NCBI RefSeq assembly: GCF_020564935.1
Contig: NZ_JAJCXB010000003.1
Span: 1 to 64,000, forward strand
Direction: 5' to 3'
Source: Streptomyces pinistramenti
GTDB taxonomy: Bacteria; Actinomycetota; Actinomycetes; Streptomycetales; Streptomycetaceae
Length of the DNA stretch: 64,000 bases
The position numbers and the translations under genes are program-made. A model generated the notes under the pieces. It did not search any database. It was not told the origin of the DNA and saw nothing but the letters and a program-made list of their open reading frames with translations. Shown piece after piece: positions 1 through 12,217 of this stretch. The number at the start of each line of letters is the position of its first letter. The first letter of the stretch is position 1.

Positions 1-2
1 AC

Positions 3-1751
3 CCCCTCGACCACCCGGACCCCGCCGTCGCCGCCGACGCCGCCGGCATCGAGAACCTGCTGCGCTGCTGGATCCGCGAGAGCGGCGGCCACCGCCCGGC
101 CGGCGGCCGGCTGCGCATCCCCCTGCACGCCAGCGCCACCGCCCTGCACATCCCCGTCCGCTACTGGTCGCCCACCGGCTGGCACCGCCTCGGCGCCCCC
201 ATCCTGGAGGGCGCCCCCGCCGACGCCGCACCCCTGGACGCCGTCACCCTCGCCGCCCTGCTCCGGCGCGAAGCCGTGCACGGCGCCGCCCGGCCCGGAG
301 CCGAGGGCGACGGCGCCGAACTGGTCGGCCGGGTCGCCAACTCCGTCCGCAGCACCGCCGTCTTCCTCGCCGACCGGCGCGCCCACCCCGCGGACGACCA
401 GAGCGCGCTCTTCCTCGAAGGGGAACAGGCCCTGCTCCTCGGCCACCCCCTGCACCCCACCCCCAAGAGCCGCGAGGGCCTCACCGACGCCGAGACCCGC
501 GCCTACTCACCCGAACTGCGCGGCGCCTTCCCCCTCCACTGGATGGCCGTGCACCGCTCGGCCCTCGCCGCCGACTCCGCCTGGACCGAACGCGGCAAAC
601 CCGTCACGGTCGAACAGCTCGCCCTCGGCCTCGCCGACGGCTGCCACCCGCTTCCCGAGGACACCGTCCCGCTGCCGCTGCACCCCTGGCAGGCCAGGGA
701 ACTTGCCGCCCGCCCCGACGTCGCGGCCCTCATCGACCGGGGACAGCTGCACGACCTGGGCCCCGGCGGACCGCTGTGGTACCCCACCTCCTCCGTCCGC
801 ACCGTCTACCGCCCCGGCGCCGACGCCATGCTCAAGCTCTCCCTCGGCCTGCGCATCACCAACTCCCGCCGGGAGAACCTCCGTAAGGAACTCCAGCGCG
901 GCGTGGAAGTGCACCGCCTGTTGCGCACCGGCCTCGCCGAACTCTGGCAGGCCGCCCACCCTGGCTTCGACATCGTCCGCGACCCCGCCTACCTCGCCGT
1001 CGACGGCCCCGACGGCGAACCCGTCCAGGGTCTGGACGCCGTCATCCGCCACAACCCCTTCACCACCGCCGACGACGCGGTCTGCATCGCCGGGCTCACC
1101 TCGCCCCGCCCCTGGCCCGGCCGGCCCGGCATGCGCTCCCGGCTCGCCGTGCTCGTCACCGCACTCAGCGCACGGACCGGCCGCACACCGGGCGCCGTCG
1201 CCACCGAGTGGTTCCTCCGTTACCTCGAAGCGGTCGTACGCCCCGTCCTGTGGCTCGACGGCACGGCAGGCGTCGCGCTGGAGGCCCACCAGCAGAACAC
1301 CCTCGTGCTGCTCGATCCGGACGGCTGGCCCGCCGGCGGCCGGTACCGCGACAACCAGGGCTACTACTTCCGCGAATCCCGGCGCACGGCACTCACCGCG
1401 CGGCTGCCCGGCATCGGCGCGGTCAGCGACACCTTCGTCCCCGACGACGTCACCGACGAACGCTTCGCCTACTACCTCGGCATCAACAACGTCTTCGGCC
1501 TCATCGGGGCGTTCGGCGCGGAGGACCTGATCCGCGAGGAAATCCTGCTCGCCGCCTTCCGGCGCTTCCTCGTCGAGGCCGCCGCCGCACCCGCCGAGCA
1601 CCGTTCCCCCCTGCCGGAGCACCTGTTGACGTCCCGCACCCTGCGCTGCAAGGCCAACCTCGCGACCCGGCTGCAGGGCCTGGACGAACTCGTCGGCCCT
1701 GTCGACACCCAATCCGTCTACCTGGCACTGCCCAACCCGCTGGTCTCCTAG
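3..1751 (+). CDS. IucA/IucC-family siderophore synthetase, 5' end cut by window
   Basis: The frame is open from the first bases, so the start lies outside the window; 582 residues are visible and the family is usually about 600. NRPS-independent siderophore (NIS) synthetases use ATP to adenylate a carboxylate and join it to an amine or hydroxylamine in the cytoplasm. Family features seen: a GHPLHPTPK block in the N-terminal half, an LPLHPWQ block, a basic ITNSRRENLRKE stretch in the nucleotide-binding part, and EAHQQN followed by RDNQGYY near the active site. The downstream acyltransferase and a second synthetase make this one siderophore operon. Substrate specificity cannot be read from the sequence. 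The promoter must lie upstream of the window. Confidence 0.93.
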   Translation, partial: PLDHPDPAVAADAAGIENLLRCWIRESGGHRPAGGRLRIPLHASATALHIPVRYWSPTGWHRLGAPILEGAPADAAPLDAVTLAALLRREAVHGAARPGAEGDGAELVGRVANSVRSTAVFLADRRAHPADDQSALFLEGEQALLLGHPLHPTPKSREGLTDAETRAYSPELRGAFPLHWMAVHRSALAADSAWTERGKPVTVEQLALGLADGCHPLPEDTVPLPLHPWQARELAARPDVAALIDRGQLHDLGPGGPLWYPTSSVRTVYRPGADAMLKLSLGLRITNSRRENLRKELQRGVEVHRLLRTGLAELWQAAHPGFDIVRDPAYLAVDGPDGEPVQGLDAVIRHNPFTTADDAVCIAGLTSPRPWPGRPGMRSRLAVLVTALSARTGRTPGAVATEWFLRYLEAVVRPVLWLDGTAGVALEAHQQNTLVLLDPDGWPAGGRYRDNQGYYFRESRRTALTARLPGIGAVSDTFVPDDVTDERFAYYLGINNVFGLIGAFGAEDLIREEILLAAFRRFLVEAAAAPAEHRSPLPEHLLTSRTLRCKANLATRLQGLDELVGPVDTQSVYLALPNPLVS

Positions 1752-1957
1752 GGCGAGTCCGGTGCGTCGCCGTGGGGGCGCCACGACGGCTGCGGACTCA
1801 CTCAAACAGGTGGTATCGGCGAACTTCCGCCCAGCCTCCGGGCGGACAGGGGGAACCTGACGAGCCCTGGGGGAGACCCCAGGTCTTCGTCCGCCCTGAC
1901 CCGGCCCCGGACCGCGCCGACCCGCGTACCCCGGGGCCACGAGAGGAGAGCGTCGCC

Positions 1958-2659
1958 GTGCCACCCACCGAATCCGGCACCAGATCCGACTCCGATGACA
2001 CCCTCGACCTGCAACTGCCGCCCGGCCCCGGCGCGTTGCAGGACGAGGGTGTCCGTCCGCGGCGGGCCTCCGGCACACCCGTTGCCGGCCCGCTCCTCGA
2101 CGGCCTGGCCGACTGGGCACCCGCCGACACTCCGGCCGGGCCGTTCGCGCTCGTCCCCGTCGACCTGGAACGGGATCTCGCACGGATCGCGGCCTGGATG
2201 AACGATCCGGCAGTCGCCGCCTTCTGGGAGCTGGCAGGACCCAGCGCGACGACCGCCGCCCACCTGCGCGCCCAGTGCGAAGGCGACGGACGCAGCGTCC
2301 CCTGCCTCGGTGTCCTGGCCGGCGTCCCGATGAGCTACTGGGAGATCTACCGCGCCGACCTCGATCCGCTCGCCCGTCACTACCCGGCCCGTCCGCACGA
2401 CACCGGCATCCACCTCCTCATCGGCGGGGCACGCGACCGGGGACGCGGCCTCGGTACGACCCTGCTGCGCGCCACCGCCGACCTCGTCCTCGATCACCGC
2501 CCGCGGTGCGGACGCGTCGTCGCCGAACCCGACCTGCGCAACACCCCTTCCGTCGCCGCCTTCCTGACCGCCGGGTTCCGCTACGCGGACGAACTCGAAC
2601 TGCCCGACAAACGCGCCGCCTTGATGATCCGCGACCGCGTCCATCGCCACCTGCTCTGA
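1958..2659 (+). CDS. GNAT-family siderophore N-acyltransferase (IucB/AlcB/MbtK-like)
   Basis: The start is GTG at 1958 with a purine-rich GAGAGGAG at 1941-1948, giving 233 residues. The first ~65 residues are Pro/Asp-rich and probably a flexible leader. The rest is an acetyltransferase-like domain ending in the DRGRGLGTTLL acetyl-CoA loop followed by VVAEPDLRN, typical of the IucB/AlcB/MbtK branch that acylates the N-hydroxylated amine of a hydroxamate siderophore. The sequence MSYWEIYRAD is characteristic of this branch. It lies between two IucA/IucC synthetases on the same strand, so an N-acyl-N-hydroxy-diamine building block is the likely product. No monooxygenase or decarboxylase is visible; these are expected upstream. 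Confidence 0.88.
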   Translation: MPPTESGTRSDSDDTLDLQLPPGPGALQDEGVRPRRASGTPVAGPLLDGLADWAPADTPAGPFALVPVDLERDLARIAAWMNDPAVAAFWELAGPSATTAAHLRAQCEGDGRSVPCLGVLAGVPMSYWEIYRADLDPLARHYPARPHDTGIHLLIGGARDRGRGLGTTLLRATADLVLDHRPRCGRVVAEPDLRNTPSVAAFLTAGFRYADELELPDKRAALMIRDRVHRHLL

Positions 2660-2662
2660 CGC

Positions 2663-2686
2663 CGGGGCCGTCCATCGACGGCCCCG
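2663..2686 (+). terminator. hairpin terminator after the acyltransferase
   Basis: A perfect 10-bp stem (CGGGGCCGTC / GACGGCCCCG) with a CATC loop begins four bases after the stop codon, followed by a C/T-rich tract. It suggests partial termination inside the siderophore locus, so the second synthetase may have its own promoter in 2687-2934. I saw no recognisable iron box in that interval. Confidence 0.7.
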
Positions 2687-2934
2687 CTCCCCTTCCCGGC
2701 CCCTGTCCATCCGATCCCTTCCGGCCGACCTGTCACATCCCTCACCCCCTGTCACGCCTTCCCCGATGCGTCTCGCCCTCCGAATCCGGCCACTTCCCGC
2801 ATCCGGCCCGGCACCCCGGGTCACACTCGTCGCATCCATCCGTCCAGCCACGCACCACCCATCTATCCACCACCCGGTGACCCCCGGCTGTCCCCCGCCC
2901 GTGCCGGTGCGGTCCCGCTTCGAGGAGTCCCGCC

Positions 2935-4731
2935 TTGTCTCCTGAGCCCCAGCCCTCGCACAGCGCCTGGCAGCACGCCGCGCGACGCCTGCTCGCCAAA
3001 ACCCTGGCGGAGTTCGCGTACGAAGAGATCATCAGCCCCGAGCCCGACGGCACGGCCTCCGACGGCACCGCCCCGGACGGACCGGAATCCGACGGCGCCG
3101 CGCACTACCGGCTGCCCGTCACCGCCGACCTCGTCTACCGCTTCACCGCCCGCCGCGGCGCCTACGGACACTGGCGCATCGACCCCGCATCGCTCACTCC
3201 CGACGGCGACCCCCTGCACTTCCTGGCCCGCGCCCACGACACGATCCTGGACCTGCCGGGCGACACCACCGGCCACCTCATCCGCGAGGTGACCGCCACC
3301 CTCGCCGCCGACACCCGGCTCGACACCACGGCACTGAGCGCCGCCGGCCTGGCCGACCTCGACTACGCCGCACTCGAAGGCCACCAGACCGGCCACCCCT
3401 GGCTCGTCGCCAACAAGGGCCGGCTCGGATTCTCCGCAGCCGACGCCGCGCAGTGGGCCCCCGAGGCCCGCACCCCGCACCGGCTGCCCTGGATCGCCGC
3501 ACACCGCGACCTCGCGCGCTACCGCGGCATCCCCGCACTGGCCACCCCCGATCGTCTCTACGGAGAAGAGCTCACCCCCGCCCTTCTCGACAGCTACGCC
3601 CGCACCGTCGCCGCCGAAGGCCGCGACCCCGCCGACTACCTCTACCTCCCCGTCCATCCCTGGCAGTGGGACGAGACCATCGCCCCGCTCTTCGCGCCGC
3701 AACTCGCCGACAGATCCATCATCGCGCTGCCCACTGACAACGACCTCAGACTCCCGCAGCAGTCGATCCGCACCTTCCTCAACCTCAGCCGCCCGCAGGC
3801 CCGTACGGTCAAACTGCCGCTGTCGATCCTCAACACGCTCGTCTGGCGCGGCCTGCCCACCGAGCGCACTCTCGCGGCCCCCGCCGTCACCGCCTGGGTC
3901 CAGGAACTCCGCGACAACGACCCGTACCTGCGCGACGAGACCCGGGTGATCCTCCTAGGCGAAACCGCGTCGGTCACCGTCGAACACCCCCTCTACGACC
4001 GGATGCCCGGCGTCCCCTATCAGTTCAAGGAACTCCTCGGCTGTATCTGGCGCGAGCCGCTCACCCACCACCTCGACCCCGGCGAACGCGCCCGCACCCT
4101 GGCCTCGTTGCTCCAGACCGACCCCCAGGGGCGCGCCCTGACCACCGAACTGGTGCGGCGCTCCGGCCTGCCCCCGCAGGTCTGGCTCCACCACCTGTTC
4201 GCCGCCCTGCTGCCGCCGCTCCTGCACTTCCTCTACCGCTACGGCACGGTCTTCTCCCCGCACGGCGAGAACGCCATCGTCGTCTTCGACGCGCACGACA
4301 TCCCCGTCCGCCTCGCGGTCAAGGACTTCGTCGACGACGTCAACACCAGCGCGACGCCCCTCCCGGAGCACGCCTCGATGCCGGACGACGTCCGGGAGGT
4401 GCTGCTCACCGAACCGCCCGCCTTCCTCACCCAGTTCATCCACTCCGGCCTGTTCATCGGCGTCTTCCGCTACCTTGCGCCGCTCTGCGAGGACCAACTG
4501 GGCGTCCCCGAAGGGGAATTCTGGTCACTCGTACGGGCGGAGATCCTGCGCCACCACAGCCGCTTCCCGCAGCTCAAGGAGCGCCACGCGACCTTCGACC
4601 TGCTCACTCCCCGGATCGACCGGCTGTGTCTGAACCGCAACCGTCTGCACACCGACGGCTACCGCGACCGCGCCGCGCGCCCCCATGCCACCGTGCACGG
4701 GACCGTGCCCAACCCCCTGCACGCGCCGTGA
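2935..4731 (+). CDS. IucA/IucC-family siderophore synthetase (second copy)
   Basis: The start is TTG at 2935 with CGAGGAG at 2921-2927, giving 598 residues, the full family length. Motifs in order: a GHPWLVANKGRLGF block, LPVHPWQWDE, KLPLSILNTLVWRG in the ATP-binding part, and HGENAIVVFD followed by KDFVDDVN in the C-terminal catalytic half. It shares little with the first synthetase beyond the family blocks, so the two probably catalyse successive condensations rather than being a recent duplication. A 275-bp gap with a hairpin separates it from the acyltransferase. The DNA helicase gene follows 41 bp downstream on the same strand but is unrelated in function. Confidence 0.94.
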   Translation: MSPEPQPSHSAWQHAARRLLAKTLAEFAYEEIISPEPDGTASDGTAPDGPESDGAAHYRLPVTADLVYRFTARRGAYGHWRIDPASLTPDGDPLHFLARAHDTILDLPGDTTGHLIREVTATLAADTRLDTTALSAAGLADLDYAALEGHQTGHPWLVANKGRLGFSAADAAQWAPEARTPHRLPWIAAHRDLARYRGIPALATPDRLYGEELTPALLDSYARTVAAEGRDPADYLYLPVHPWQWDETIAPLFAPQLADRSIIALPTDNDLRLPQQSIRTFLNLSRPQARTVKLPLSILNTLVWRGLPTERTLAAPAVTAWVQELRDNDPYLRDETRVILLGETASVTVEHPLYDRMPGVPYQFKELLGCIWREPLTHHLDPGERARTLASLLQTDPQGRALTTELVRRSGLPPQVWLHHLFAALLPPLLHFLYRYGTVFSPHGENAIVVFDAHDIPVRLAVKDFVDDVNTSATPLPEHASMPDDVREVLLTEPPAFLTQFIHSGLFIGVFRYLAPLCEDQLGVPEGEFWSLVRAEILRHHSRFPQLKERHATFDLLTPRIDRLCLNRNRLHTDGYRDRAARPHATVHGTVPNPLHAP

Positions 4732-4772
4732 CCGGGCCGGCTGTCAGTGGTCCCGCGTAGGCTTGCCACGCT

Positions 4773-6740
4773 ATGACGAAGCCCTCCCTCCCCGATCTGC
4801 TCCATGCCGCCGTCACCGCCGTCGGCGGCACCGAGCGCCCAGGCCAGGTGGCGATGGCCGAGGCCGTCGCCGAGGCCGTTGACCACCAGGCCCACCTGCT
4901 CGTGCAGGCCGGTACCGGCACCGGAAAGTCCCTCGGCTATCTGGTGCCGGCGCTGGCCCACGGCGAGCGCGTGGTGGTCGCCACGGCCACCCTCGCGCTG
5001 CAACGCCAGCTCGTCGAGCGCGATCTTCCGCGCACGGTCGATGCCCTGCACCCGCAGCTGCGCCGCCGCCCCGATTTCGCCATGCTCAAGGGCCGCTCCA
5101 ACTACCTCTGCCTGCACCGCCTGCGCGAAGGCGTGCCGCAGGAAGAGGAGGAGGCGCTCTTCGACCCGTTCGAATCGGCGACCCCGACCAGCAAGCTCGG
5201 CAAGGACCTGCTGCGGCTGCGCGACTGGGCGGACGAGACCGAGACCGGCGACCGCGACGCCCTCACCCCCGGGGTCTCCGACCGCGCCTGGGGCCAGGTG
5301 TCGGTCTCCTCGCGGGAGTGCCTGGGCGCCTCGAAGTGCGCGTACGGCGCGGAGTGCTTCGCCGAGGCGGCCAGGGAGCGCGCCAAGCTCGCCGATGTCG
5401 TCGTCACCAATCACGCGCTGCTCGCGATCGACGCCATCGAGGGCGCCCCGGTCCTGCCGCAGCACGAAGTCCTGATCATCGACGAGGCCCATGAGCTGGT
5501 CTCCCGGGTCACCGGCGTGGCCACCGGCGAGCTCACCCCGGGCCAGGTCAACCGCGCCGTCCGTCGGGCCGCCAAGCTCGTCAACGAAAAGGCCGCCGAC
5601 CAGCTGCAGACCGCGTCGGAGACCTTCGAGCGGCTGATGGAGCTGGCCCTGCCCGGCCGCCTCGAAGAGATCCCCGAGGACCTCGGCTACTGCCTCATGG
5701 CGCTGCGGGATGCGGCCCGTACGGTCATCTCCGCCCTCGGCTCCACCCGCGACAAGAACGTCCAGGACGAGGACGCGGTCCGCAAGCAGGCCCTCGCCTC
5801 GGTGGAGAACGTCCACGCCGTCGCCGAGCGGATCGCGAACGGCTCCGAGTGGGACGTGGTCTGGTATGAGCGCCATGACCGCTTCGGCGCGTCCCTGCGC
5901 GTGGCACCCCTGTCGGTCTCGGGGCTGCTGCGCGAGAAGCTCTTCACCGACCGCTCGGTGGTGCTGACCTCCGCCACCCTCAAATTGGGCGGCGACTTCA
6001 ACGGCGTCGGCGCGTCCATGGGACTGTCCCCCGAGGGCACGGAGGGCGAGGACGTCCCGGTCTGGAAGGGCCTGGACGTCGGATCGCCGTTCGACTACGG
6101 AAAGCAGGGCATCCTCTACGTCGCCAAGCATCTCGCCCAGCCCGGCAGGGAGGGCAGCCGGGGCGACATGCTCGATGAGCTGGCGGAGCTGATCGAGGCG
6201 GCCGGTGGCCGGACGCTGGGGCTGTTCTCCTCGATGCGCGGGGCGCAGGCCGCGGCGGAGGCGATGCGCGGCCGCCTCGATGTGCCGGTTCTCCTCCAGG
6301 GCGAAGAAACCCTGGGTGAGCTGATCCGCACGTTCGCCGAGGACGCCAGGACCTGCCTGTTCGGCACCTTGTCCCTGTGGCAGGGCGTGGATGTGCCGGG
6401 CCCGAACTGCCAGCTGGTGGTCATGGACCGGGTGCCGTTCCCGCGTCCGGACGATCCCTTGATGAGCGCCCGGCAGAAGGCGGTGGAAGAGGCCGGCGGC
6501 AACGGCTTCATGGCGGTCGCCGCGACCCATGCGGCGCTGCTGATGGCCCAGGGCGCGGGCCGTCTGGTGCGTGCCACGGGCGACCGCGGCGTCGTCGCCG
6601 TCCTGGACCCCCGTCTGGAACGGGCCCGCTACGGCTCCTTCCTCCGCAAGTCGATGCCGCTGTTCTGGTACACCACCGACCGCAATCAGGTCCGCAGGTC
6701 ACTCGCGGCGATTGATGCAGCGGCAAAGAAGCAGGAGTAG
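4773..6740 (+). CDS. dinG: DinG-type ATP-dependent DNA helicase
   Basis: This 655-residue superfamily 2 XPD/DinG-like 5'-3' helicase carries a Walker A GTGTGKS at 47-53, a DEAH box at 237-240, and C-terminal motifs FSSMRG, GTLSLWQGVDVPG and GAGRLVR. Four cysteines (C113, C183, C189, C195) sit between Walker A and DEAH as in iron-sulfur members, so a [4Fe-4S] cluster is expected. The family unwinds forked DNA, D-loops and R-loops during repair. It converges on lexA, but no LexA box is visible in the short gap before it, so SOS control is not supported by this sequence. The symbol follows family usage; actinobacterial members are often just called DinG-like. Confidence 0.92.
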   Translation: MTKPSLPDLLHAAVTAVGGTERPGQVAMAEAVAEAVDHQAHLLVQAGTGTGKSLGYLVPALAHGERVVVATATLALQRQLVERDLPRTVDALHPQLRRRPDFAMLKGRSNYLCLHRLREGVPQEEEEALFDPFESATPTSKLGKDLLRLRDWADETETGDRDALTPGVSDRAWGQVSVSSRECLGASKCAYGAECFAEAARERAKLADVVVTNHALLAIDAIEGAPVLPQHEVLIIDEAHELVSRVTGVATGELTPGQVNRAVRRAAKLVNEKAADQLQTASETFERLMELALPGRLEEIPEDLGYCLMALRDAARTVISALGSTRDKNVQDEDAVRKQALASVENVHAVAERIANGSEWDVVWYERHDRFGASLRVAPLSVSGLLREKLFTDRSVVLTSATLKLGGDFNGVGASMGLSPEGTEGEDVPVWKGLDVGSPFDYGKQGILYVAKHLAQPGREGSRGDMLDELAELIEAAGGRTLGLFSSMRGAQAAAEAMRGRLDVPVLLQGEETLGELIRTFAEDARTCLFGTLSLWQGVDVPGPNCQLVVMDRVPFPRPDDPLMSARQKAVEEAGGNGFMAVAATHAALLMAQGAGRLVRATGDRGVVAVLDPRLERARYGSFLRKSMPLFWYTTDRNQVRRSLAAIDAAAKKQE

Positions 6741-6812
6741 GAGGCGGAGTAGCGAGAGCGCAGCAGCCGGGTGGGCTGCCGGGGAGCGGTCGGATCGGCT
6801 GCGGGCGGCACA

Positions 6813-6846
6813 GAGCCCCGGAACCGGCGCAGTGGTCCCGGGGCTC
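6813..6846. terminator. bidirectional hairpin between dinG and lexA
   Basis: GAGCCCCGG at 6813-6821 pairs with CCGGGGCTC at 6838-6846 around a 16-base loop. It lies in the gap between the convergent dinG and lexA genes and can serve both strands. Confidence 0.6.
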
Positions 6847-6862
6847 GGTCGTGAGGGCGTGG

Positions 6863-7663
6863 TCAGACCCGCCGCAGCACCGCCACCACCTTGCCGAGGA
6901 TGGTGGCCTCGTCGCCCGGAATCGGCTGGTAGGCGGAGTTGTGGGGGAGCAGCCACACATGACCGTCCTCGCGCTTGAAGCGCTTGACGGTGGCTTCGCC
7001 GTCCAGCATCGCCGCGACGATGTCGCCGTTCTCGGCGACGGGCTGGCGGCGGACGGTGACCCAGTCGCCGTCGCAGATCGCGGCCTCGATCATGGAGTCG
7101 CCGACGACCTTGAGCACGAACAGCTCGCCGTCGCCGACCAGCTGGCGGGGGAGCGGGAAGACGTCCTCGACCGATTCCTCGGCCAGGATCGGACCACCGG
7201 CGGCGATCCGGCCGACGAGCGGGACATAGGAGGCCGCGGGCTTGCCTGCCGTCTCCGTGGCCGCACTGGTGGTCTGGTCCGAACCGCGGACCTCGTACGC
7301 CCTGGGGCGGTGCGGGTCGCGGCGCAGGAAGCCCTTGCGCTCCAGGGCCATCAGCTGGTGGGCCACGGACGAGGTGCTGGACAGCCCCACGGCCTGGCCG
7401 ATCTCCCGCATCGACGGCGGATAGCCGCGACGCTGGACCGAGTCCCTGATGACTTCGATCACCCGGCGCTGGCGGTCCGTGAGCCCGGAGCTGTCGGCCC
7501 GGATTCCTGGCGGGCGTCCTGGCAGCGAGCGCGTGGGCTTCTGCTCGTCGGAGTCCAACGTGGCGTCGTCCATCGGCCTGCTCCGTGCCGTCTGAGGATT
7601 CTCGAACCGGCTCTGGGAGTGGCTCTGTGCGGTGATGGTCGCGCTGTCTGCGGTGGTGGTCAC
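6863..7663 (-). CDS. lexA: LexA, SOS response repressor
   Basis: The start is GTG at 7663 (VTTTADSAT), preceded by GAGAGGGG; upstream codons in frame run into the operator and are not used. The 266-residue product has a winged-helix N-terminal domain (about 54-125, with [11 protein letters not shown] as recognition region) and an S24 autoprotease domain. The cleavage bond is A155-G156 in RIAAGG, the nucleophile is Ser190 (GDSM) and the general base is Lys227. RecA-stimulated self-cleavage lifts repression of DNA repair genes. It is convergent with dinG and divergent from nrdR. A consensus LexA box at 7727-7740 upstream shows autoregulation. Confidence 0.98.
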   Translation of the reverse strand: MTTTADSATITAQSHSQSRFENPQTARSRPMDDATLDSDEQKPTRSLPGRPPGIRADSSGLTDRQRRVIEVIRDSVQRRGYPPSMREIGQAVGLSSTSSVAHQLMALERKGFLRRDPHRPRAYEVRGSDQTTSAATETAGKPAASYVPLVGRIAAGGPILAEESVEDVFPLPRQLVGDGELFVLKVVGDSMIEAAICDGDWVTVRRQPVAENGDIVAAMLDGEATVKRFKREDGHVWLLPHNSAYQPIPGDEATILGKVVAVLRRV

Positions 7664-7726
7664 GTCGGCCCCTCTCGGAATGTGCTCCCTAGTTAGCCAA
7701 CGGTAGTTGCTTTCGAAAGGTTGCGC

Positions 7727-7740
7727 CAAACACACGTTCG
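7727..7740 (-). promoter_or_regulatory. LexA (SOS) box upstream of lexA
   Basis: On the minus strand the 14-mer CGAACGTGTGTTTG fits the Gram-positive/actinobacterial LexA consensus CGAAC-N4-GTTYG at every defined position. It ends 64 bp before the lexA GTG, the right place for autorepression. Confidence 0.9.
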
Positions 7741-8027
7741 AGTGAAAATTTGCCGATTAGCTGACTCGATCGAGTGGCTGGGTGTATAGCCGATGTGTTC
7801 GAACGGCGTTCCGCCCCTGTGCGGGTCGCCTTCCGCTCGGCACTTCCCTTTCCGGCCAGGTGTTCCGTGGCTGCGCGATCGGCGCACCTGCCGTCCGGCC
7901 GTGCCGTGGTCGATTCTGCCAGTTCTGCCCCTGCGGCCCGCCGTCCGGGTGGGTTCCCGTACTCTCGTGGGCGACCTCCACGGCCCGCCCGCACCGCGAC
8001 ACGCGGTAGGCGGTTATAAGCGGCCCG
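7741..8027. other. lexA-nrdR intergenic spacer
   Basis: Divergent spacer between the LexA box and the NrdR boxes. No gene was recognised. A second LexA-like string at 7800-7812 has the wrong spacing and is not counted. Confidence 0.5.
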
Positions 8028-8074
8028 ACACCACATCTAGTGCTTTGATGGCGACAACCGCCTACAAGTTGTGG
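8028..8074 (+). promoter_or_regulatory. pair of NrdR boxes upstream of nrdR-nrdJ
   Basis: Two 16-bp sites, 8028-8043 (core CCACATCTAG) and 8059-8074 (core CTACAAGTTG), match the NrdR-box pattern acaCwAtATaTwGwgt with few deviations. Their starts are 31 bp apart, about three helical turns, the spacing known for paired NrdR boxes. They lie about 140-190 bp before nrdR, so NrdR probably represses its own operon in response to the ATP/dATP state. Confidence 0.85.
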
Positions 8075-8214
8075 TGCCTGGTCCTTCTCGGCCCCAGGGA
8101 TCGCCTATGCTGGTGGCTGCGCCGAAGGGCCCGTAGGGGCCGTCCGGAGGCCATTCAGTCGTACGCGGAGTCCGGTGGCGTACGTCCGTTTCCGAGGGTG
8201 AGGAGGGTGGAGCC

Positions 8215-8751
8215 ATGCACTGCCCCTTCTGCAGGCACCCAGACAGCCGGGTCGTCGACAGCCGCACCACCGACGACGGCACGTCGATCCGGCGGCGGCG
8301 TCAGTGCCCCGACTGCTCCCGCCGTTTCACCACCATCGAAACGGCGTCCCTGACGGTGATCAAGCGCAGCGGGGTAACCGAGCCCTTCAGTCGCAGCAAG
8401 GTCATCGCGGGAGTGCGCAAGGCGTGCCAGGGTCGCCCGGTCACCGAGGACGCCCTCGCCAAGCTCGGCCAGCGGGTCGAGGAGGCGGTACGCGCCACCG
8501 GCAGCGCCGAGCTGTCCACCCATGACGTCGGGCTCGCCATACTGGGCCCGCTGCGGGAACTCGACCTCGTCGCGTACCTGCGTTTCGCGTCCGTGTACCG
8601 GGCCTTCGATTCGCTTGAGGACTTCGAGGCGGCCATCGCCGAGCTGCGGGAGCAGCGCGAGCAGGGACCGCCCGAGCGGGGCTGCGGGACGGACGGTGCG
8701 GCCGACGGCCCAGCCGTCCCTGTGCCCGAGCCCGCCATCGCCGCCGACTGA
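8215..8751 (+). CDS. nrdR: NrdR, repressor of ribonucleotide reductase genes
   Basis: This 178-residue product starts at ATG 8215 after GAGGAGGGTGGAGCC. A zinc ribbon is formed by C3, C6, C31 and C34 (CPFC...CPDC), followed by an ATP-cone domain (about 46-140) containing [11 protein letters not shown]. NrdR senses ATP and dATP and binds paired NrdR boxes to repress nrd genes. The last ~30 residues are Pro/Ala-rich and longer than in the shortest family members. It is the first gene of an operon with nrdJ 125 bp downstream. Confidence 0.97.
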   Translation: MHCPFCRHPDSRVVDSRTTDDGTSIRRRRQCPDCSRRFTTIETASLTVIKRSGVTEPFSRSKVIAGVRKACQGRPVTEDALAKLGQRVEEAVRATGSAELSTHDVGLAILGPLRELDLVAYLRFASVYRAFDSLEDFEAAIAELREQREQGPPERGCGTDGAADGPAVPVPEPAIAAD

Positions 8752-8876
8752 GCTCGGCGCGCATCCAGAACCTGACCGGGGCACGCGCAGGCGTGCGCCG
8801 GAATCAGACAGACATACACCGTGCCACGGGAAGAAGTGCGCACATATGGGCGTTTTTGCCCGTACAGGGAGGCGGA

Positions 8877-11750
<2,874 letters not shown>

Positions 11751-11818
11751 AAATGCGCGGAACTGCGCCGGGTGCATCATCCGACGTAGCCCGCGGACGT
11801 AGCTGATCAGCAGATCAC

Positions 11819-11847
11819 GAGGGGACCGGCCGACGGCCGGTCCCCTC
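11819..11847 (+). terminator. nrdJ terminator
   Basis: A perfect 13-bp stem (GAGGGGACCGGCC / GGCCGGTCCCCTC) with a 3-base loop, followed by TTCG, lies 68 bp after the nrdJ stop. Confidence 0.85.
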
Positions 11848-12217
11848 TTCGATTCCCGCACTGCCGTCGGCGGCTTCCGGAGATACCTGAGCGCCGGCGC
11901 TCGGTCGGCAAGAATGTGCCGCTCCTTCTGGGCGCGCACTTCGCTCGGACTCCGCGCTCCTCGGCGAGTTGGCCGATGGCCGGTCCGGCACGGGACCGAT
12001 CGATGCTCGGTCACTGTGGGCTTGTCAGGGTCGCGGCTGGGGGAATCGTTGGCCGGGATCTGAGGAATAGCGTCTGCCGGGAAAGGCGATCTGCCCCGGC
12101 GTCCCGAGGTTTTTTCCCTGAGAGCCGGATCCCCTCGGCGTGGGCGCATGGGGATACGGCACGATGGCCACGCCCGGAGACTCTTAGCCGGACGTGGCCT
12201 TTCACTCGGTGGCCCGG
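11848..12217. other. intergenic, no gene recognised
   Basis: The convergent gap between nrdJ and the terD-like gene. The base and codon pattern give no convincing coding frame. A weak inverted repeat GGCCACG (12166-12172) / CGTGGCC (12193-12199) may terminate the terD-like gene. Confidence 0.5.

Noticed and set aside
1752..2934. Iron box inside the siderophore locus
   Set aside because: No string close to TTAGGTTAGGCTCACCTAA was found; the operon promoter is probably outside the window.
7800..7812. Second LexA-like string CGAACGGCGTTCC
   Set aside because: The spacing between the half-sites is one base short and the second half deviates from GTTYG.
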